Shown here: positions 29,911-38,817 of the stretch, piece after piece
How positions within the stretch are numbered: the stretch's first letter is position 1
Layout of the letters: every line of letters starts with the position of its first letter
Origin: Methylobacter psychrophilus
Lineage (GTDB): Bacteria > Pseudomonadota > Gammaproteobacteria > Methylococcales > Methylomonadaceae
Length of the DNA: 64,000 nucleotides
Assembly: GCF_025583945.1 (NCBI RefSeq)
Contig: NZ_JAOEGU010000004.1
Span: forward strand, 62,001-126,000
Direction: 5' to 3'
The notes under the pieces: model-generated
Told to the model about the DNA's origin: nothing
What the model saw: only the letters and a program-made list of their open reading frames with translations
The model's database searches: none
Translations under genes and position numbers: made by a program

Positions 29911-30436
29911 CTGCCCTAACTGCATTAGGCGCAAAGTAAACCCCGCCCACCTAAATGCTGTCCTTCATGCCGGTAAAATTGTAATGAAAAATTTTTAATG
30001 CCGGAGTTTCTGAATCGGGATGGGGCTTGTTCCGTATAGCGGGTTTTACAGAGCTACCAGAAATTATAAAAATTATTTTAAGTTTACGTCCATTTACATA
30101 GGTAGGGGGGTATTTCTAAAACAGGACACTTCGAGTCTAAAATAGATTGTAAGGTTTATCTGTGTGAAAATCGAAAATGACGGGGTGGGGTGGCATAGGG
30201 GGTGGTCTGGCAGGGAACAGGTTTAATTTTGCCTGATTGGATTTTTGTTTTTTGAAAGTATCTACACAACTGCTATACAGCAAGGCGGGAATTTGCAAGA
30301 CTACACAGAGAACCGCAACTATACGGTTTTTTTATGCCTGAAATATTGGCAGGTATTGCGGTGGTTTTTTGTTGGTATTAATAAGCAAATTGTTCCAAGT
30401 GCTTATTATGTGCTTATTAATTTTCTAACAGGCAAT
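29911..30436. other. Gene-free right end of element 1
   Basis: No supported gene, RNA or strong hairpin is present. A stretch near 30180-30225 is strikingly G-rich (GGGGTGGGGTGG and GGGGGTGGT) and could form unusual structure, but nothing more can be said. Confidence 0.35.
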
Positions 30437-30467
30437 AAAAAAGACCTACATTTTCATGTAAGTCTTT
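30437..30467 (-). terminator. Terminator behind att core 2
   Basis: On the minus strand AAAGACTTACAT and ATGTAGGTCTTT pair as a nearly perfect stem with a GAAA loop, followed by T residues. It ends tRNA-Thr transcripts when this copy is joined to a complete tRNA. Confidence 0.8.
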
Positions 30468-30469
30468 GA

Positions 30470-30524
30470 ATTCTTTGGAGCTAGTGAGGGGATTCGAACT
30501 CCTGACCGGCTGATTACAAATCAT
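30470..30524 (-). other. Attachment site between elements 1 and 2 (att core 2)
   Basis: The 52-bp tRNA-Thr core (30470-30521) is repeated exactly, and identity to the intact tRNA runs a few bases further, to 30524. It is the junction of the two tandem elements. Confidence 0.9.
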
Positions 30525-30756
30525 GTAATTTAATTATAACTTATTGATTTTATTATAATTTCATATTCATTTCTTGCGTGATTTGCATAACAAAGCATAA
30601 CGAAGCACAACCGAAACACGCAAAAGTCACGCATACCTCACGCATTGATGCATCAAAACAGCGTTGTCGGAACAGCTTCCTCGGCATATTTTGTCTTTTG
30701 AAAATGCCATCAATAATGATAGCATTGATAGCATCTGTAATTTTGGAGTATCCCTT

Positions 30757-30993
30757 ATGCCCAGTTTAGTCGTTAGAAATCTTGATGAAACAATAATCAA
30801 CGCTCTTAAGGCGAGAGCTGTAGCACACCATCGATCTACAGAAGCAGAGCATCGTGCAATTTTGGCAGAAGTCTTGATGAGGCCACAACGAAAGTCTTTT
30901 GCCGAAGCCTTATCAAACATCCCTAGTGTCGGCACTGATGCTGACTTTATGAGGCTCAACGATGATACTAGAGTGTCCAATGTATTTGATTGA
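30757..30993 (+). CDS. FitA/StbC-type antitoxin
   Basis: From the ATG at 30757 (GGAG ribosome-binding site at 30745) the protein has 78 residues and reads PSLVVRNLDETIINALKARA, then STEAEHRAILAEVL. This is the ribbon-helix-helix pattern of FitA/StbC antitoxins. Such proteins bind the operon promoter and neutralise the PIN toxin. An in-frame start at 30664 would add an unlikely N-terminal extension. It overlaps the toxin gene by 14 bp. Confidence 0.9.
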   Translation: MPSLVVRNLDETIINALKARAVAHHRSTEAEHRAILAEVLMRPQRKSFAEALSNIPSVGTDADFMRLNDDTRVSNVFD

Positions 30994-31399
30994 TACCAAC
31001 GTCATCAGTGAAATCAGAAAAGGCGATAGGGCAAATAGTGGTGTGCGTCAGTTTTTTGATGTCGCTATTCAAAATAATACCCGTCTATATGTCTCATCAA
31101 TTACTATCGGCGAGTTACGTAGAGGTGTTGATTTGATTTTTCATCGGGGTGATACCAGTCAAGGTAAGTTATTGGAAAACTGGTTAAATTCCATCCTCGA
31201 ACACTATCAAGACAATATTCTTAGTGTTGACTGCGAAATTGCTTTGCTTTGGGGGAAATTACGCGTTCCAGGCTATCAACATGCGCTGGATAAATTAATT
31301 GCTGCAACTGCGTTAAACTACAACCTTACTGTTGTTACGCGTAACGTCAAAGATTTCGAAAGCACAGGTGTTAGTCTACTGAATCCTTTTGTAAAGTAG
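30980..31399 (+). CDS. FitB/VapC-type PIN toxin
   Basis: The start is taken at 30980, giving MYLIDTNVISEIRKG, the standard FitB N-terminus with the first catalytic aspartate. Further PIN acidic residues follow at SITIGELRRGVD, SVDCEIALLWGKL and DKLIAATALNYNLTVVTRNVKDF. The 139-residue ribonuclease would cleave tRNA or other RNA when freed from its antitoxin. The pair lies at the left border of element 2, where it may help keep the element in the host. Confidence 0.92.
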   Translation: MYLIDTNVISEIRKGDRANSGVRQFFDVAIQNNTRLYVSSITIGELRRGVDLIFHRGDTSQGKLLENWLNSILEHYQDNILSVDCEIALLWGKLRVPGYQHALDKLIAATALNYNLTVVTRNVKDFESTGVSLLNPFVK

Positions 31400-31448
31400 A
31401 AAGCAAGAATGCCAAGGCTCAATGATATAGTGTGTAGACAGCAGCTGC

Positions 31449-31583
31449 ATGGTTATTAGTCTGATAGAAGCCGATACCGAGCAGCGTAAAGCTTTAAAAA
31501 AACATCCGTCATCTCAGGCTGTTTTCAGTTCGGAATCATCAGTAAGACTTGAAGTCCGGATATGGGCTATTCATTCACGCTAA
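31449..31583 (+). pseudogene. Possible remnant of a PIN-domain gene
   Basis: A 44-residue frame reads VISLIEADTEQRKALKKHPS and FSSESSVRLEVRIW, vaguely like the N-terminal half of another PIN toxin family. It is short, overlaps the end of the convergent gene and has no clear ribosome-binding site, so this is a weak call. Confidence 0.3.
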
Positions 31584-32055
31584 GCAGTACCTGATTAATA
31601 ACCGCCGCTGAAATGCGAAAATCAGAGGCATGCAAAACCTCAAAAGCGACCCTTGCTGATACAATTAACCCTTGTTTTTTCGCCTGACCAATAATCGCCG
31701 CAGTACCGATCACAGGTAGTCCTTTCTCTTTCGCTACAGCACGACCGGCACGCTCATCCATAATCAACAAAACCTCATCAGCATGACTTAAACCCAGATT
31801 AATACAGTCCGTTTCACCGGCGTCCAGATCAATATCCAGTCGTGGTTCTATCGGCTCAGGCCATACTGTTAACCAGCCTACATTGATAGCGTGAGCAATA
31901 GCCTCTTCACCACGTGCAGCTTTACCTGGCAATACTTCTTGTTTTACAGTCTCGGGTAGAAAAACCGTACCAAAAATATCAGGTAACCACTTTAAGCCAT
32001 CAACCATCGCCAGCCCGATTAAGGGACTGGCATCAATAACAACAATTCGTGACAT
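31567..32055 (-). CDS. DUF3368 PIN-like toxin
   Basis: The 162-residue protein begins SRIVVIDASPLIGLAMVDGL and has the DUF3368 pattern LDAGETDCINLGLSHADEVL with a later DERAGRAVAKEKGLPVIGTA. These are PIN-fold nucleases paired with UPF0175 antitoxins. The gene lies 6 bp after the UPF0175 gene on the minus strand. The catalytic acids D8, E and D residues are present. Confidence 0.9.
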   Translation of the reverse strand: MSRIVVIDASPLIGLAMVDGLKWLPDIFGTVFLPETVKQEVLPGKAARGEEAIAHAINVGWLTVWPEPIEPRLDIDLDAGETDCINLGLSHADEVLLIMDERAGRAVAKEKGLPVIGTAAIIGQAKKQGLIVSARVAFEVLHASDFRISAAVINQVLLSVNE

Positions 32056-32061
32056 ATAGTG

Positions 32062-32406
32062 TTACGCCTCTTTCAACCATTGCTCCAGGGTATCCATATC
32101 CTGTTGCACATCCTCAGCCGTTTGATTGATGACCGGAATGCCCAAACGTGACACGTGGGCGATAAAGTCGGCCAACGGCGTGTCAGCAAGCTTGGCAGAA
32201 CGCGCTAATGATAACTCACCATCTTTAAATAATGCGGTTGCCAAGGCTTTGCGTACACCAGGCATGCCGATAATTTTGGATGACTTGAGTCCTATCATTA
32301 AGGCATCCGGTTCGTTTCTATTCATTACCAATACCAAATCATTATGCGCCATACGCAACGCTTCACTGGGATTATTCTTTAAACCGCTGACATTCACTGT
32401 TTTCAT
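32062..32406 (-). CDS. UPF0175-type antitoxin
   Basis: The 114-residue protein begins with a promoter-binding-like segment MKTVNVSGLKNNPSEALRMA (Phd/YefM-like start) and continues with the UPF0175 pattern ARSAKLADTPLADFIAHVSR LGIPVIN. It is the likely antitoxin for the DUF3368 protein directly downstream. Confidence 0.87.
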   Translation of the reverse strand: MKTVNVSGLKNNPSEALRMAHNDLVLVMNRNEPDALMIGLKSSKIIGMPGVRKALATALFKDGELSLARSAKLADTPLADFIAHVSRLGIPVINQTAEDVQQDMDTLEQWLKEA

Positions 32407-32534
32407 GGCCTTTCCTTATAGGAAGATTGTATAGGTATATTATAAGCGCGATTGTTTTAAAACCCAATAAAGATGAATTTTTATGGTATTTGATTTATTC
32501 ATAAGTACCTTCCAATAAGGTTGCGTAGATAGGT

Positions 32535-34979
32535 TCACAACGGTGAATTGATCATCGTGTAGCCTAAACTCTTATATCCTGTTTTTCGTTTATCGCTCAT
32601 CTTGCTTAACATCGGAACATTGCCATCGACATAGTCGTAAATCCTGACTTCGGTTTTTGCATGATGTAATCGATGCAACCGGCCGACATATTGGGCCAAA
32701 ATGCCTTTCCAGGAAACGGGCATAACCAGAAATAGTGTGTCCAGTCTGGCATCGTCAAACCCTTCGCCCAGATAGCGTCCTGTAGCAACAATAATTCGTT
32801 CTTCCTCGTCGAGAATACTTTGTAGGCCGTCTTGTAATTGCTTACGTTGCCGGACACCCATGCCACCTTGCATAACGAAAACATTTTTTGCAAATGCGCT
32901 GATCTGCTCGGCCAAGAGCAGTACATGCTCTCTCCTTTCGGTCAACACAATCGGTGAACGTCCTTCAGCTAAAGCTTGCTTGATGTCTTCGAGAATAAGC
33001 TGATTGCGTTGTTCATCAACAACCAGTGCCTGATAAATCTCGTGTATCGACGATGGATTGTCGGTGTTAGTATTTTCAGGCATGATAAACGCCGTTTTCC
33101 GTTGTGTTACATAATGGTCAAAAGGTCTTGCCAAAGCCTGTTGTTTAGCGCTGACATGGTGTCGAACTGGACCGCACTGCATAAATACAATCGGATGGTG
33201 CCCATCTTTTCGTGTTAGGGTTGCGGACAAGCCCAGTACATATTTTGCTTTACACGCTTTAGCAACAGCCTCAAAGCTGACTGCGGATAAATGATGACAT
33301 TCATCAAAAATGATTTGACCATAATTAGCCACCACATCGTCAACCATTTGATTTTTGGTTAAGCTTTGCATAATGGCGACATCGATAATACCTGTCGGTT
33401 TATTTTTACCGCCGCCGATTTTGCCGACCTGTTTTTTACTCACCGTTAAAAACAGTTCAATACGTTCCAACCATTGATCTAAAAGTTGACGGCGATGGAC
33501 AATAATCAAGGTATTGACTTGGCGACTTGCCAGAACATATAGCGCAACCACTGTTTTTCCAAAAGCGGTTGTCGCAGAAAGTGTGCCAATATCGTGTTCG
33601 AGTAGTTTATTGGCTGCCTGGGTTTGTTCATCCGTCAACTGCCCCAAGAACTGTAAGTCTGGAATATTTTCACCTGAAAACCGTTCATCCTGAATCACGG
33701 GTTTTATTTTTAGCTCAACCAAAAGATTTAGCAAGTCATCCAGACACCCTCTCGGCAACGAAATATGCTGAGAATAATACTCGGCACAAGAAATGATCCG
33801 GGGCTTGCCAAAAGTCGACAAGCGCATAGCTTGGTTTTTATAAAATTCCGGATTTTGGAATGCGGCAAGGCGGATAATCCGGCTTTGCAAGGCCGTAGGT
33901 AAATCACGGTTATCGATAAACAGCTGATTACCCAAAACAATGGTTACGGACTTAGGCAAAGATTCATTGAAACTGATTTCTTTTATTTTGCGTGAAGGCG
34001 CTATTTTCCAAGGTTCAGCATCTACTTCATCAATGGGTAATTTCACGCCTAAAATTCGGTTTTGTTGTTCAGCCTTTGCAATCAACTGATTTAGTTCAAT
34101 AGGTGTAATCCGCTTAATAGTCGACAGATAAGCCCATTGATCAGAATAGGCAGCAAAATTGTCATCTACAAATACACTATTACCCAGTTCACGGGGCTTT
34201 TTTTGTAGTGGTAAGGCAATCAGATTCCCAAAACCACCTTTCGGCAAAGTGTCCTGATTAGGAAACAGCCGATCATAAGATTCAAAACCTAACTCTGGAT
34301 GTTTATCCATGGCTTGAGTTAATAGGTAGGAACCTAACTTTCTGGCTTCTATCGCAAAAACGGGACTGCTAAAAAAGATCCAGACATGCGAGCCCTTACC
34401 AGACCGTGATATTTCAATGCTATACGGAATAGCATTGTCTTTACAGGCAGAGACAAACGCACTGACATCAAGTTGCCAAGAGGCTTTGTCAAAATCGACA
34501 GCCAGAAACCAGCAGCGTTCATCCTGCATCAATGGGTAAACACCGACGACAAAATCAGCCAGTTGCTTACGCGTTTTGTCATTACCCGCCAAATGGTTGT
34601 TAATCACTTGATCGCTTATAGGTAGGAATGACCTTGACTTACAGTCGCCACATTTAATGCGAGGTTTTTCGCAAACTATAGGCCTCCATTCATTCGCACA
34701 AACCGGTGAATACCCTGACTTGCCGGTCTTGCTGCTTACAAAGCGTTTTGGATAAAGATCCTCGCGTCCTTTGAATAGATCGCGAAACAAGTTGACCTTG
34801 TCATTACTGGAGGATTGCCGGGTAATGGTCGCCCCTGTTGTCAATTGCGTCAGACTTTGCTGTTGCTGTTGGCTCTGCTGTTTTAATAGGCTTAACTTTT
34901 GAAACAAGACTTCACGTTTAACATCCATAGCTTTAATTTGTTGCTCTAATGTTGTGATTTGTTGTTCAATGATGCTCAT
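32535..34979 (-). CDS. TOTE-type archaeo-eukaryotic primase fused to a DEAD/DEAH helicase
   Basis: The 814-residue protein starts with a coiled coil (about 1-50, glutamine-rich), then a cysteine cluster (C94, C103, C110, C113), then an archaeo-eukaryotic primase domain with DFD (162-164), SRSGKGSHVWIFFS (191-204) and GFGNLIALPLQ. The C-terminal half is a superfamily 2 helicase with Walker A ATTAFGKT (about 471), DECH and EGFDDARLDTLFL. Nothing else is in its transcription unit. The family is known from proposed conflict systems, where nuclease partners are common; none is adjacent here. It may act alone or with the R-M operon further right. Confidence 0.88.
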   Translation of the reverse strand: MSIIEQQITTLEQQIKAMDVKREVLFQKLSLLKQQSQQQQQSLTQLTTGATITRQSSSNDKVNLFRDLFKGREDLYPKRFVSSKTGKSGYSPVCANEWRPIVCEKPRIKCGDCKSRSFLPISDQVINNHLAGNDKTRKQLADFVVGVYPLMQDERCWFLAVDFDKASWQLDVSAFVSACKDNAIPYSIEISRSGKGSHVWIFFSSPVFAIEARKLGSYLLTQAMDKHPELGFESYDRLFPNQDTLPKGGFGNLIALPLQKKPRELGNSVFVDDNFAAYSDQWAYLSTIKRITPIELNQLIAKAEQQNRILGVKLPIDEVDAEPWKIAPSRKIKEISFNESLPKSVTIVLGNQLFIDNRDLPTALQSRIIRLAAFQNPEFYKNQAMRLSTFGKPRIISCAEYYSQHISLPRGCLDDLLNLLVELKIKPVIQDERFSGENIPDLQFLGQLTDEQTQAANKLLEHDIGTLSATTAFGKTVVALYVLASRQVNTLIIVHRRQLLDQWLERIELFLTVSKKQVGKIGGGKNKPTGIIDVAIMQSLTKNQMVDDVVANYGQIIFDECHHLSAVSFEAVAKACKAKYVLGLSATLTRKDGHHPIVFMQCGPVRHHVSAKQQALARPFDHYVTQRKTAFIMPENTNTDNPSSIHEIYQALVVDEQRNQLILEDIKQALAEGRSPIVLTERREHVLLLAEQISAFAKNVFVMQGGMGVRQRKQLQDGLQSILDEEERIIVATGRYLGEGFDDARLDTLFLVMPVSWKGILAQYVGRLHRLHHAKTEVRIYDYVDGNVPMLSKMSDKRKTGYKSLGYTMINSPL

Positions 34980-35112
34980 AATATGCCTACAAAGCCTGGC
35001 TTAATGCCTAACAACACTATGGTTGCAGGATAGTATTTTCAATGGAAACGCAATATCATAAAACATAAGCCAGCACTATTCGAAAATATAGACAATCACA
35101 CGGATCAAACTT

Positions 35113-35631
35113 ATGCAAAAACTCGTCATCTATAATCACGGAAAAGACAGTATTCCTTGGGGTGAAAAGGCCATAGCGCTAGCAGACGTTGCCAAGCATC
35201 ACGGCTTTATGTTTATCAGCCCCGATTACCAGGCTAGCAACGATCCCGAACTGCGCGTTAAACAACTGCTTGCCATGGACCTGTCGGCTTATCAGGAAAT
35301 TGTTTTGGTTGGCTCCAGTATGGGTGCTTATGTGGCAACGGTCGTATCCGAGATCATTAAACCCAAAGGTCTGTTTCTGATAGCGCCCGCCTTTTACTTG
35401 CCGGGTTATTACATTACTGATTTCAAACCTTATGCTGATCACGTCGAAGTATTTCATGGCTGGCAAGATGAGGTTGTCCCACCTGAAAATGTTTGGCGCT
35501 TCTGCCGGCAACATCGCGTTTCTTTGCATATGTTCGATGCGGATCATCGACTACTCAGTATTTTGCCCCTTATCGCCGATGCCTTTGATCGATTTTTGAG
35601 CGAATGTCTGAGTAATCGATCCAATGTTTAA
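35113..35631 (+). CDS. YqiA/UPF0227-like alpha/beta-hydrolase
   Basis: The 172-residue protein has the nucleophile elbow GSSMGAYVA (about residues 62-70) and a late Asp/His set (HGWQDEVVPPENVW, DADHRL), which is the serine-hydrolase triad of a small alpha/beta-hydrolase of the UPF0227 kind. The substrate is unknown; relatives are short-chain esterases. It stands alone on the plus strand between two minus-strand defence operons and looks like a cargo or displaced host gene. Confidence 0.85.
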   Translation: MQKLVIYNHGKDSIPWGEKAIALADVAKHHGFMFISPDYQASNDPELRVKQLLAMDLSAYQEIVLVGSSMGAYVATVVSEIIKPKGLFLIAPAFYLPGYYITDFKPYADHVEVFHGWQDEVVPPENVWRFCRQHRVSLHMFDADHRLLSILPLIADAFDRFLSECLSNRSNV

Positions 35632-35655
35632 AGCCATACTACCCATGGAATACTT

Positions 35656-35769
35656 ATGATCCCTAACGATTTTTTGACTTCCACTTATGATGTAAAGATA
35701 CCTTGGATTATCTACGGGACAGCCTGGAAAAAAGACGGTACAGCTGCCTGTGTGCAAGAGATCATTTGA
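35656..35769 (+). pseudogene. Aldo/keto reductase, N-terminal remnant
   Basis: The first 37 codons read TSTYDVKIPWIIYGTAWKKD, close to the N-terminus of aldo/keto reductases, and then stop. The rest of the gene is gone; the IS4-like fragment begins 2 bp later, so an insertion probably cut it. Confidence 0.55.
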
Positions 35770-35771
35770 TT

Positions 35772-35875
35772 GACTGGATGAAACCCAAACGGAAAACGGT
35801 GTGGATTCTAAGTACGACTATAGCTACTTGCCTGAATCGATTACCGTACTTGAGTTTACGGTAAACGGCAGGTGA
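35772..35875 (+). pseudogene. IS4-like transposase fragment
   Basis: The fragment reads DWMKPKRKTVW and, after a frameshift, SKYDYSYLPESITVLEFTVN. Both align with the internal region of the IS4-like transposase at 17770-18694 (DWTKPKRKPVWISKQDYSDL and onward). It is a short diverged relic of the same family. Confidence 0.8.
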
Positions 35876-35888
35876 CCTCGCCAAGAAA

Positions 35889-35920
35889 CGAGGCATGTTT
35901 AAGCCTCTCTTTGTTTTTTT
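35889..35920. terminator. Terminator at the end of the R-M operon
   Basis: GAGGC and GCCTC pair around an 8-nt loop, with CTTTG and seven T on the plus-strand side. On the plus strand it ends transcription from the left. On the minus strand, behind res, the T tract is weaker. It marks the boundary of the large minus-strand operon. Confidence 0.6.
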
Positions 35921-35944
35921 ATATTTGCGGTAGCAGTATTACCA

Positions 35945-38635
35945 TCACACTCTTTCAAACTTCCTAACATAATCTACCAACTGAAAATTTTCCTTAACTT
36001 CATTATGTGGAATCAACAAATATTTCCAAGCCTTACCACCGTTTTTTAGCAAATACTCGCCAGCATTTTCACACCACTTTACGGCAGCATCGGCTTTTGC
36101 TAGCACTATTGCATCTGTAATTTCTGCTTGTGATTTTGTTTCCACCATCAACACATAATCTTTTGTTTCTGCAACAAAGTCTGGAACATATTCCGGATGC
36201 TCAGCACCATTTTTGTAATAAATCTTAAATTGGCCTTTTGCTGGTTTAAACCACTTTTGCGCATCGCGTTCCATAATCACAGCAAAGCGGCGTTCCGTAT
36301 CGGAATCAAATTTCTGAAAAGGGTATAAACAATGATTGAAGCCACCAAACAACATCTGCTTAATTTTGCTTTTATCAGTTACCGTATCGCGATATGGATG
36401 CACGGATTGACCGGCTGCAACGGTATAAGCGCAATTCTTTAAGGGTGTAAAACCATTATTCACAACAACTTCATAGGTATCGGCTTGCTCCCAAAAATGA
36501 TTCGCCATTTGGGTGCGGATGGTCTTGGCAAGTAATTGGCTGTTATTGCTCAAGACATTATTTACTTCATCGTTTGATGTCAGATAGCCTTTCAAATGCT
36601 CTACGGCTTGTGTTGCCAAACCATAAATTAAATCAGCATGGTCATCATAAGAAATGTCGTCAAAATCAATGAGTGCGCGGACAATGTAATTTTCCGGCTT
36701 TGCTTCGCTCAAACCAATTTGAGATGCCATTAATTCTTGTTCATTGGTTTGCAGGCTTTGAATCAGAATATCCCGCTCTGAAGGTTGCAGATTCAAGCCA
36801 CTCATATCCAAAGTAAAGGGTTTGTAGCCATAACTGACTTCGCCTTTTGGCACAACGACGACACGAGGGATATCTATGGTTTGCTTTACTATCAATGCAG
36901 TAACTTTTGCGACAATGTCCACAACGTCTACAGGAGTATCATCTTCTTCGGGTAACGATTGTTGACCACTGGTCAAATGTTCAGTGACGGCCAGAACAAC
37001 CGATGCTTGCACATACTCATGTAATAACGCTTTACTGGTCGCAACCGTGGATGGAGTGTGTTGAAACTTGTTCAATTCAGTCATGGCAAATTGGGCAACT
37101 GCCGTTTCTGCAACGCTATTAAACAACGGTGAATTAGTGTTACCTGATACCGGATAAGCCATACCACCTGTGTTGCCGCTAATCATCGTTTCAAGATTTG
37201 AACTGATGGCGACACTTTCAGTTTTTACGTCATCTGAAGGTGCGTCAAGAATGACCTGCTTCAAGCGTAACGGATTAGCAGGGTTATTGGCTTCGTCTAT
37301 TATTTCCTGAAACCGGTCATGAGCCACGATGTTTAATCTATCAACAGCGGTCACACCAGTGCGTTTGCCATAAGGTAAGCGCAGACCACGGCCAATCGAC
37401 TGTTCAATTAAGGTTCGCGCATTGGCGGCGCGTAACGGCACAATGGTATAGAGATTGGTGACATCCCAGCCTTCCTTCAGCATGTTTACGTGTATCACCA
37501 CTTCTGTAGGCTCATCTTTGCTTTCCACGGCCAGTAAACGGTTAATCATTTCTTCTTCAGCAGCACCGGTTCTGCTGCTATCTACTTGAATAATTTTGCC
37601 TTTGTACCTGCCATCAAAAAATGCCGTCGACTCCATCAGTTCTAGTAATTGAGCTGCATGTGTCGTATCTCTGGCAATAACAAGCATAAATGGTTTAATG
37701 ACAGCGACATCATTTTCACGCGCATAGGTCAGCAACTCCACTTTGGTTGCTTCATGCAAACGAATACCGTCCATTAACTTGATGCGTTCCACTTCTTCTT
37801 TAGTGTGTTGCGTCGCATCAAAGTTACGTTGAGTAACAACGGCAGGCTCTTTGACAAAACCATCATCCATCGCCATTGATAAGGGATAATCAACGATGAC
37901 GTTTTTAAATGGCACGGGGCCTCTGCTACTTTCCGTAAACGGAGTTGCCGTTAATTCCAGGCCTAATAAAGGCTTTAATTCATTTAGTGCTCGAACACCG
38001 GCATCGGCTCTATAGCGATGTGATTCATCCATCAACAAAACCAGATCCGGCAATTCTGCCAAATAATTAAAGTAACTATCGCCCAAATATTCTGACAAGC
38101 GTTTAATCTTTGGCGACTTGCCGCCACGTACTTCGGAATTGATTTTTGAAATATTGAAAATGTTGATGGAAATTGACGTGAACATATCAAGCGCACGCCC
38201 CTTTACTTCATAGTCATCGCCTGTAATGATTTTGGGTGAATTGATGGCAAACTCGGCAATGCCCTTAAAGACATATTTTTTAGTATTGGGCGTAAAGTCG
38301 GCAATCAGTTTGTTATAGATGGTCAGGTTGGGTGCCAAGACAAAAAAATTGCTAATGCCATGCGCCATATGTAGATAACTAATAAAGGCACCCATCAACC
38401 GGGTTTTCCCGACGCCGGTAGCCAACGCAAAACACAGTGATGGAAATTCTCGTTCAAAATCGGATAATTTGGGAAACTCAAGTTTTAAGATTTCTAATAA
38501 GTCAGCAACATCACGTTTTGGATTGAGCATATCCGGTGATGCAGCAATGGCTTTTTGTAAAGCCTCCAACGAATCACGTTGCGGTTTACGTAAACTTAAT
38601 CGCCCTGCAACGGTTTGAAATGCTTTATCGCTCAT
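35945..38635 (-). CDS. res: Type III restriction endonuclease, Res subunit
   Basis: The 896-residue protein is an SF2 helicase with Walker A ATGVGKT (72-78), DESH (LLMDESHRYRAD) and EQSIGRGLRLPYG (motif VI), followed by a C-terminal PD-(D/E)XK nuclease with YVPDFVAETKDYVLMVETKS. It needs Mod to recognise sites and cuts after ATP-driven translocation or sliding. Its start overlaps the 61-aa gene by four bases (ATGA), so it is the last gene of the six-gene operon. All catalytic residues are in place. Confidence 0.93.
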   Translation of the reverse strand: MSDKAFQTVAGRLSLRKPQRDSLEALQKAIAASPDMLNPKRDVADLLEILKLEFPKLSDFEREFPSLCFALATGVGKTRLMGAFISYLHMAHGISNFFVLAPNLTIYNKLIADFTPNTKKYVFKGIAEFAINSPKIITGDDYEVKGRALDMFTSISINIFNISKINSEVRGGKSPKIKRLSEYLGDSYFNYLAELPDLVLLMDESHRYRADAGVRALNELKPLLGLELTATPFTESSRGPVPFKNVIVDYPLSMAMDDGFVKEPAVVTQRNFDATQHTKEEVERIKLMDGIRLHEATKVELLTYARENDVAVIKPFMLVIARDTTHAAQLLELMESTAFFDGRYKGKIIQVDSSRTGAAEEEMINRLLAVESKDEPTEVVIHVNMLKEGWDVTNLYTIVPLRAANARTLIEQSIGRGLRLPYGKRTGVTAVDRLNIVAHDRFQEIIDEANNPANPLRLKQVILDAPSDDVKTESVAISSNLETMISGNTGGMAYPVSGNTNSPLFNSVAETAVAQFAMTELNKFQHTPSTVATSKALLHEYVQASVVLAVTEHLTSGQQSLPEEDDTPVDVVDIVAKVTALIVKQTIDIPRVVVVPKGEVSYGYKPFTLDMSGLNLQPSERDILIQSLQTNEQELMASQIGLSEAKPENYIVRALIDFDDISYDDHADLIYGLATQAVEHLKGYLTSNDEVNNVLSNNSQLLAKTIRTQMANHFWEQADTYEVVVNNGFTPLKNCAYTVAAGQSVHPYRDTVTDKSKIKQMLFGGFNHCLYPFQKFDSDTERRFAVIMERDAQKWFKPAKGQFKIYYKNGAEHPEYVPDFVAETKDYVLMVETKSQAEITDAIVLAKADAAVKWCENAGEYLLKNGGKAWKYLLIPHNEVKENFQLVDYVRKFERV

Positions 38636-38817
38636 GTCATTGCCTGTTTCTTAAGTTCTTCAGCAGATATTCTGCATAACACGCCATCCTTGATGACAAC
38701 AATAGCCGTATTGGTTTGTATAGCCGTTTGTCTTGCCTGTTGTGCTGCACGTTTAATGGCGGCAACAGAGGCAATCAAGTCAGGATTTTTTGCCAGTTGT
38801 AATTCGGATGCTTTCAT
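38632..38817 (-). CDS. 61-aa protein between the zeta-like kinase and Res
   Basis: The ATG at 38817 shares one base with the zeta-like stop (TGATG), and the stop overlaps the res start (ATGA), so a start here is favoured over one 15 bp further up. The protein is helical (MKASELQLAKNPDLIASVAA) and ends GVLCRISAEELKKQAMT. Size and position suggest an antitoxin or regulator for the zeta-like kinase. This is inference from context. Confidence 0.8.
   Translation of the reverse strand: MKASELQLAKNPDLIASVAAIKRAAQQARQTAIQTNTAIVVIKDGVLCRISAEELKKQAMT

Larger units (their letters stand above)
21217..30521. mobile_element. Integrative element 1 (about 9.3 kb) at tRNA-Thr
   Basis: The element is bounded by att cores at 21217-21268 and 30470-30521. 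It carries an integrase 150 bp inside the left border, an excisionase/AlpA-like gene, a primase-helicase with a downstream iteron cluster, a small Cys/His protein and an EcoRI-type methylase with a DUF262-HNH nuclease. It has no structural phage genes and no conjugation genes, so it resembles a phage-satellite or P4-like island. Whether it can still excise is unknown. Confidence 0.8.

Noticed and set aside
30180-30225. G-rich run as a possible G-quadruplex switch
   Set aside because: Four G-tracts can be drawn, but there is no adjacent gene or other evidence; too weak to report as a finding.
35179-35547. Minus-strand frame inside the YqiA-like gene
   Set aside because: The plus-strand frame has the full hydrolase motif set; the other is a shadow.
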